A program made the translations under genes and the position numbers. The notes under the pieces are model-generated. The model was not told the origin of the DNA and searched no databases. It saw nothing but the letters and a program-made list of their open reading frames with translations. From JAYOEY01 sp038116945 (lineage in GTDB: Bacteria > Pseudomonadota > Alphaproteobacteria > MPNO01 > UBA2964), in NCBI GenBank assembly GCA_038116945.1, contig JAYOEY010000003.1:1-64000 (forward strand): a stretch of 64,000 nt of DNA, given 5' to 3'. Shown in pieces: positions 59,954 to 64,000 of the stretch (within the stretch, counting starts at the first letter, position 1; each line of letters starts with the position of its first letter).

Positions 59954-62395
59954 CTAATATAATCCCTTTACGCCGCCAAGCGATCCGCCGATTTCCGGCA
60001 GCGTTTTCTCACCGGACGCCTCCGGGGGCTCGGTGCCCGCCTTGAACGCCTCAAGGATGGCATGGCGCTGTTCGGGAGCCGCGCGCCGCCCTGTTTCAGG
60101 ATCGACCCGGACAAGCTGAACCCCCTTGGGAATCCGGAACGGAACGGGAGGCCGATCCTTGAGCGCTTCCATCATGAAGTCGCGGAAGATCGGAACCGCG
60201 ACGGACGACCCGGTCTCTCCCCGGCCAAGGGGCCGGGGCTGGTCGAAACCGGTGAATACGCCGACAGCGAGGTCGGGCGAAAACCCGATAAACCAGGCAT
60301 CGACACTGTCGTTTGTCGTTCCGGTCTTGCCGGCGAGTGGCTTCTCGACCGTGCGAATGCGCCGGCCGGTGCCCCGCTGCACCACCCCTTCAAGCATCGA
60401 CACGACCTGATAGGCGCTGACGGGATTGGCGACGACCTCCCTGTTGTCAGGGATCTCGGGCGGAGGCTGACCGTGCCACTCGGTTTCGCGGCAGTAGCCG
60501 CAAACGCGTCCTTCATGACTGAATATCGTCTTGCCGTGGCGATCCTGGATACGGTCGATCAGCGACGGAACGATTTTTTTGCCGCCATTCACCAGCATGG
60601 CGTAACCCGCGGTTATGTCCAGCAATGTCGTTTCCGCCGCCCCCAGTGCCATCGACAGCATCCGCGGCATGTCCTTTGCCACGCCGAACCGTTTCGCGTA
60701 ATCCGCGATCTTCTCCATGCCGATGGTCTGGGCGAGCCGAACCGTCATCAGATTGCGCGACTTTTCGATGCCGATCCGAAGCGGGCTGGGACCGTAGAAC
60801 TTGTTGGAATAGTTCGCGGGCTTCCATAGACCCAGGCCGGGTCCCTGATCGATCACCACGGGAGCATCCAGCACGATCGACGAGGGCGTGTAGCCGTTGT
60901 CCATCGCCGCCAGATAGACGAACGGCTTGAAAGCGGATCCGGGCTGGCGGCGCGCCTGCGTCGCGCGGTTATATTCGCTTTTCGAGCGGGCGAAGCCGCC
61001 GCTCATTGCAAGAATCCGGCCGGTGTGAGGATCGAGCGCCACCAGCGCCCCCTCGATTTCGGGTTGCTGGCGGAGACCATACGCACCTTCCGGAGCCGGC
61101 TTTCCGTCCTTGCCGGGTCCCAGCTTCTCGACCATTACGATATCGCGAAGGCTCAGGACCTGCTCGGGATGGCGAACAGGCGGACCGCGTTTCTGACCGC
61201 GAATCCATGCGCGCGCCCATGTCAGTTCGCCGAGCGGGATAAATCCTTCCGTTCCATCTTCGAAGGCGATCGTCGCCTTGTCCGGCCACACGAAGATCAC
61301 GGCGGCCTTTCGCCAAGTCGGGCGCGACGCCGCGACGCCGGACGGTATCGATGTTTTCCCGAGGACCTCGCGCCAATCCTGTTCCCGGCTTCCATGCGCC
61401 AGGGGGCCGCGCCATCCGTGTCGGCGGTCATAGTCGATCAGACCGTCCTGCAGGACGCTGTCGGCGATATTCTGCAGACGGGGAGAGAGGGTGGTCCGTA
61501 CCGACAGCCCGCCGCCGTAAAGCTTTTCCTCGCCATAGCGGTCAACCAGGGTGCGGCGAACCTCTTCGGTGAAATAATCCGCCTCCGCGACCGCCGCCCC
61601 CGTCCGTTCGCGAATGACCAGCGGCTCCGCCCGGGCGTCCGCCGCCTGCTGGGGCCTGATGTAGCCGTCTTCAAGCATCCGGCCGATCACGTAATTGCGC
61701 CGACCTTTCGCCGCGTCGGGCCGTCGTGTCGGGTGGTAATTGTTGGGAGCCTTGGGCAGGCCCGCGATGAAAGCCGCCTCGGATATCGTCAGTTCGTTGA
61801 GGGACCGGTCGAAATAGTTCAATGCGGCCGCGGCTAAGCCGTACGAACCGAAGCCCAGATAGATCTCATTGAGGTAAAGTTCGAGGATCCGGTCCTTGCT
61901 GAGAGCCTGCTCGATCCGGATGGCGAGGATCGCTTCCTTGATCTTGCGTTCATAGGACACCTCGTTGGTCAGAAGAAAATTCTTCGCCACCTGCTGGGTA
62001 ATGGTCGACGCGCCGACGGGACGCTGATTCCGTCCGAGACGCGACAGGTTCGTCACGATGGCCCGCGCGACGCCGAGAAAATCGATGCCCGGATGGGCGT
62101 AGAAATTTTTGTCCTCGGCCGACAGGAACGCCTTTACGATCGTCTTCGGGATTGCATCGATGGGAACGAAGACGCGTTTCTCGCGGGCGAATTCAGCCAG
62201 CAACCTGCCATCGCCGGCGTGGACCCGGGTCATCATCGGCGGTTCGTAATCGGCAAGCTGCTGGTAGTCGGGCAAATCCTTGCCGTAATGCCAGAACACG
62301 CCGACCAGGGCGCCGGCGCCGACCAGGGCGAAAAGCAGAAACAGTAATGCGCTCAGGGACAGAAAACGAAGCACCCGTCTCATGATCCGACGCAC
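59954..62395 (-). CDS. mrcA: Penicillin-binding protein 1A (bifunctional)
   Basis: The 813-residue protein has a TM anchor (residues 8-30) and glycosyltransferase-51 motifs EDKNFYAHPGID, GASTITQQVAKN and ILELYLNEIYLGFG. Transpeptidase motifs follow: SAFKPF (Ser active site), SRN (EKSRNLMT) and KTGTT. It polymerises and cross-links peptidoglycan. It is between amiC and prfB on the same strand, an arrangement common in alphaproteobacteria. Confidence 0.95.
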   Translation of the reverse strand: MRRIMRRVLRFLSLSALLFLLFALVGAGALVGVFWHYGKDLPDYQQLADYEPPMMTRVHAGDGRLLAEFAREKRVFVPIDAIPKTIVKAFLSAEDKNFYAHPGIDFLGVARAIVTNLSRLGRNQRPVGASTITQQVAKNFLLTNEVSYERKIKEAILAIRIEQALSKDRILELYLNEIYLGFGSYGLAAAALNYFDRSLNELTISEAAFIAGLPKAPNNYHPTRRPDAAKGRRNYVIGRMLEDGYIRPQQAADARAEPLVIRERTGAAVAEADYFTEEVRRTLVDRYGEEKLYGGGLSVRTTLSPRLQNIADSVLQDGLIDYDRRHGWRGPLAHGSREQDWREVLGKTSIPSGVAASRPTWRKAAVIFVWPDKATIAFEDGTEGFIPLGELTWARAWIRGQKRGPPVRHPEQVLSLRDIVMVEKLGPGKDGKPAPEGAYGLRQQPEIEGALVALDPHTGRILAMSGGFARSKSEYNRATQARRQPGSAFKPFVYLAAMDNGYTPSSIVLDAPVVIDQGPGLGLWKPANYSNKFYGPSPLRIGIEKSRNLMTVRLAQTIGMEKIADYAKRFGVAKDMPRMLSMALGAAETTLLDITAGYAMLVNGGKKIVPSLIDRIQDRHGKTIFSHEGRVCGYCRETEWHGQPPPEIPDNREVVANPVSAYQVVSMLEGVVQRGTGRRIRTVEKPLAGKTGTTNDSVDAWFIGFSPDLAVGVFTGFDQPRPLGRGETGSSVAVPIFRDFMMEALKDRPPVPFRIPKGVQLVRVDPETGRRAAPEQRHAILEAFKAGTEPPEASGEKTLPEIGGSLGGVKGLY

Positions 62396-62513
62396 CGCTC
62401 GCGGACCGGAAACAGGGTGTTATGGACAGATTTCGTCATGGGACCATCATAACGCCAATTTTGTCAGGTTTGTGGCTGTTCCTTGCAGTTCCACGCGGGC
62501 ATCGCGGGAAAAA

Positions 62514-63725
62514 TCAGCGGTTGAACGCCTGGCGCTGCTCGATATAGCCGTTGACGCCTTCGACGATTGCCCGGGCGATCTTGCGGCGATGATCGAGGCT
62601 TCTCAGCATCTTTTCGTCGGCAGGATTGGAAAGATACCCCATCTCGATCAGGACCGACGGAATTTCTGGCGCCTTGAGAACCGCGAAGCCGGCAAACCGA
62701 TGGTTGCGGCGCAGCATTTTCGTCGTATTTCCCAAATTCGAAACCAGATGCTTGGCGAGGGCGACCGATGCATTCTTCGTCAGCCGTTGACGGAGATCGA
62801 TCAGAATGCGGGCGACCGTTTCGCTTTGCTCTGACAGGTCGACGCCGGCGATTATGTCGGCCTTGTTCTCCTTGGCCGCCAGCGCTTCGGCTTCGCGGTC
62901 GGACGCTTTTTCGGAAAGCGTATAGACGGAACCGCCCCTTACCTTGCTATTGGCGATGGAATCGGCATGAAGGGAGATGAACAGGTCGGCGCCCGCTCGC
63001 TGGGCGATGGCGATCCGCTCGCGCAACCTGACAAAAATGTCCCGGTCGCGCGTCAGAATCACGCGGTAACGGCCGGTGGCCAACAGCTGACGACGCAGTT
63101 CGCGCGCCTGTTCGAGAACGATATTCTTCTCCCATGTCCCGTACCTGCCGTGCGCGCCGGGATCGACGCCCCCGTGACCGGGGTCGATCGCGATCAATGG
63201 CAACTCTTTTTTCCGCGGCTTCTTCGCGTCGGAACGCGGCGGAGGCGGTTGCACCGGCGGTTCCTTTGAAGCCTCCTTCCGAGGAGGCGGTGTCAGTTTC
63301 ACGGCCTTGAGAAACGCCTCCCGGGAAACGTCGGTCAAATCAATCACCAGACGATGACCGAAGTCGCCTTGCGGAGACAAAAGAAAAGCCTTTGAAACCT
63401 TGACCGGCTTCGAAACGTCAATAACGATTCTCGACTGGCCGGGTTGAAAAAGCCCGTACCGGTATCCCGTTATGCGTTTTCCATCCGGAATTCCGGTCGG
63501 CTTGAATCGCCAGGCGATTTCAGGCAGATCGACGACAATCCGGTATGGGTTGGCGAGCGAAAAAATCCGGAAATCGACGGGACCGCTGAGATCCAGTACG
63601 AAACGCGTGCGCGACTGATAGTCGCCGACGCGGATCGACTCGGCGACGACACCGGCAAGTGCCGGGACGGAAACGCCCAGAAAGCATAGCCACCCCGTCG
63701 CCAATCCGGCCAATCTGCGAAACAT
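62514..63725 (-). CDS. amiC: N-acetylmuramoyl-L-alanine amidase, AmiC-type
   Basis: The 403-residue enzyme has a signal peptide (MFRRLAGLATGWLCFLGV...ALAG), an AMIN domain (about 30-130) that targets septal peptidoglycan, a Pro-rich linker and an Amidase_3 domain. The zinc motifs are IDPGHGGVDPGAHG, SLHADSIAN and the catalytic Glu in LIEMGYLSNPADEK. Several starts are possible; the ATG at 63725 gives the best signal peptide. No strong ribosome site is visible. Confidence 0.93.
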   Translation of the reverse strand: MFRRLAGLATGWLCFLGVSVPALAGVVAESIRVGDYQSRTRFVLDLSGPVDFRIFSLANPYRIVVDLPEIAWRFKPTGIPDGKRITGYRYGLFQPGQSRIVIDVSKPVKVSKAFLLSPQGDFGHRLVIDLTDVSREAFLKAVKLTPPPRKEASKEPPVQPPPPRSDAKKPRKKELPLIAIDPGHGGVDPGAHGRYGTWEKNIVLEQARELRRQLLATGRYRVILTRDRDIFVRLRERIAIAQRAGADLFISLHADSIANSKVRGGSVYTLSEKASDREAEALAAKENKADIIAGVDLSEQSETVARILIDLRQRLTKNASVALAKHLVSNLGNTTKMLRRNHRFAGFAVLKAPEIPSVLIEMGYLSNPADEKMLRSLDHRRKIARAIVEGVNGYIEQRQAFNR

Positions 63726-64000
63726 TACACACATATAGTGGCTCTGGCCATGTGAGGGCCCAGATATTGTCGTAAACAAAGTGTTATTTCAAGTTCAGTG
63801 TGGTTCCGACGGCTTGAAAGCCGCGTGAACGGCAACGGCAAAACATGGAAAACAATCGAGTTGTAGTATTTCCGGCGCAGGCGTATCCTGTCCGGCGTTG
63901 CGAACGAACCGTGAGACTCCGCGCGATGAATCATCGTGGCGGGAACACGGGGTCTGGAGAAAACAGCCGCAGGACGGCTGGATTCCGCGACCTTGGGTTT
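63726..64000. other. Right-edge intergenic region, possibly the leader of a divergent gene
   Basis: This 275-base stretch upstream of amiC contains no convincing coding frame. In many alphaproteobacteria the divergent neighbour of the amiC-PBP1A-prfB block is rne, with a long 5' leader. A small hairpin (CAGCC...GGCTG near 63966-63982) fits a leader. This is inference from synteny and needs the next window. Confidence 0.35.

Noticed and set aside
1..64000. CRISPR array, prophage or integrative element
   Set aside because: No regular direct repeats with spacers, no integrase, capsid or tail genes and no attachment duplication at the tRNA were seen.

Overview
The window looks like the chromosome of a high-G+C alphaproteobacterium, probably a free-living member of the Rhodospirillales or a related marine or soil lineage. 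The evidence is the clade-typical block amiC, PBP1A, prfB at the right end, the iscR / NifS-type desulfurase / [2Fe-2S] ferredoxin group, glnE near bcp, many orphan TctC-type binding proteins and the amino-acid style of the proteins. I see no rRNA, CRISPR array or prophage. There is one tRNA gene, tRNA-Met(CAT).

Layout, left to right. 1-11 kb: a partial gene, a lipoprotein, a CDF-like transporter, a Sel1-repeat protein, a divergent set (ornithine-cyclodeaminase-like gene against a bicupin plus EutA pair), a nitroreductase with a YbjQ protein, a porin-like protein and a chemotaxis receptor. 11-20 kb: a flagellin-like gene broken by one amber codon, a gentisate-dioxygenase-like bicupin, a six-gene minus-strand operon (two split ThDP-decarboxylase pairs, a YVTN propeller, a TctC protein), then an EF-hand, ECF sigma and membrane-protein module. 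20-30 kb: a CoA ligase, flavin reductase and enoyl-CoA hydratase operon, three tandem DUF1989 genes, NmrA-like, msrB, arfB, EamA, ispG and a probable 49-residue membrane protein. 30-40 kb: three tandem signal-less NMT1/THI5-fold proteins, an alpha/beta hydrolase, a BLUF protein lacking the photoactive Tyr, a PKHD hydroxylase, an elongated TctC protein, an OmpA-type lipoprotein, an enolase-superfamily enzyme, tRNA-Met and mnmA. 40-64 kb: mostly housekeeping genes (iscR, desulfurase and ferredoxin, anmK, tyrS, a giant AsmA-like protein, glnE, bcp, bolA-like, prfB, PBP1A, amiC), interrupted by an LVIVD/YciI pair and a RAYT-like transposase.

The accessory genes are dominated by small-molecule catabolism and uptake, and three families are locally amplified: ThDP pairs x2, DUF1989 x3 and signal-less binding proteins x3. 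The best candidates for undescribed biology are the signal-less binding-protein trio with shared Cys/His motifs, the duplicated split decarboxylase operon, the EutA gene paired with a bicupin instead of ethanolamine ammonia-lyase genes, and several proteins that keep their fold but lack a key residue (BLUF Tyr to Cys, RAYT Tyr to His). All functional names rest on motif recognition by eye; no database search was run.
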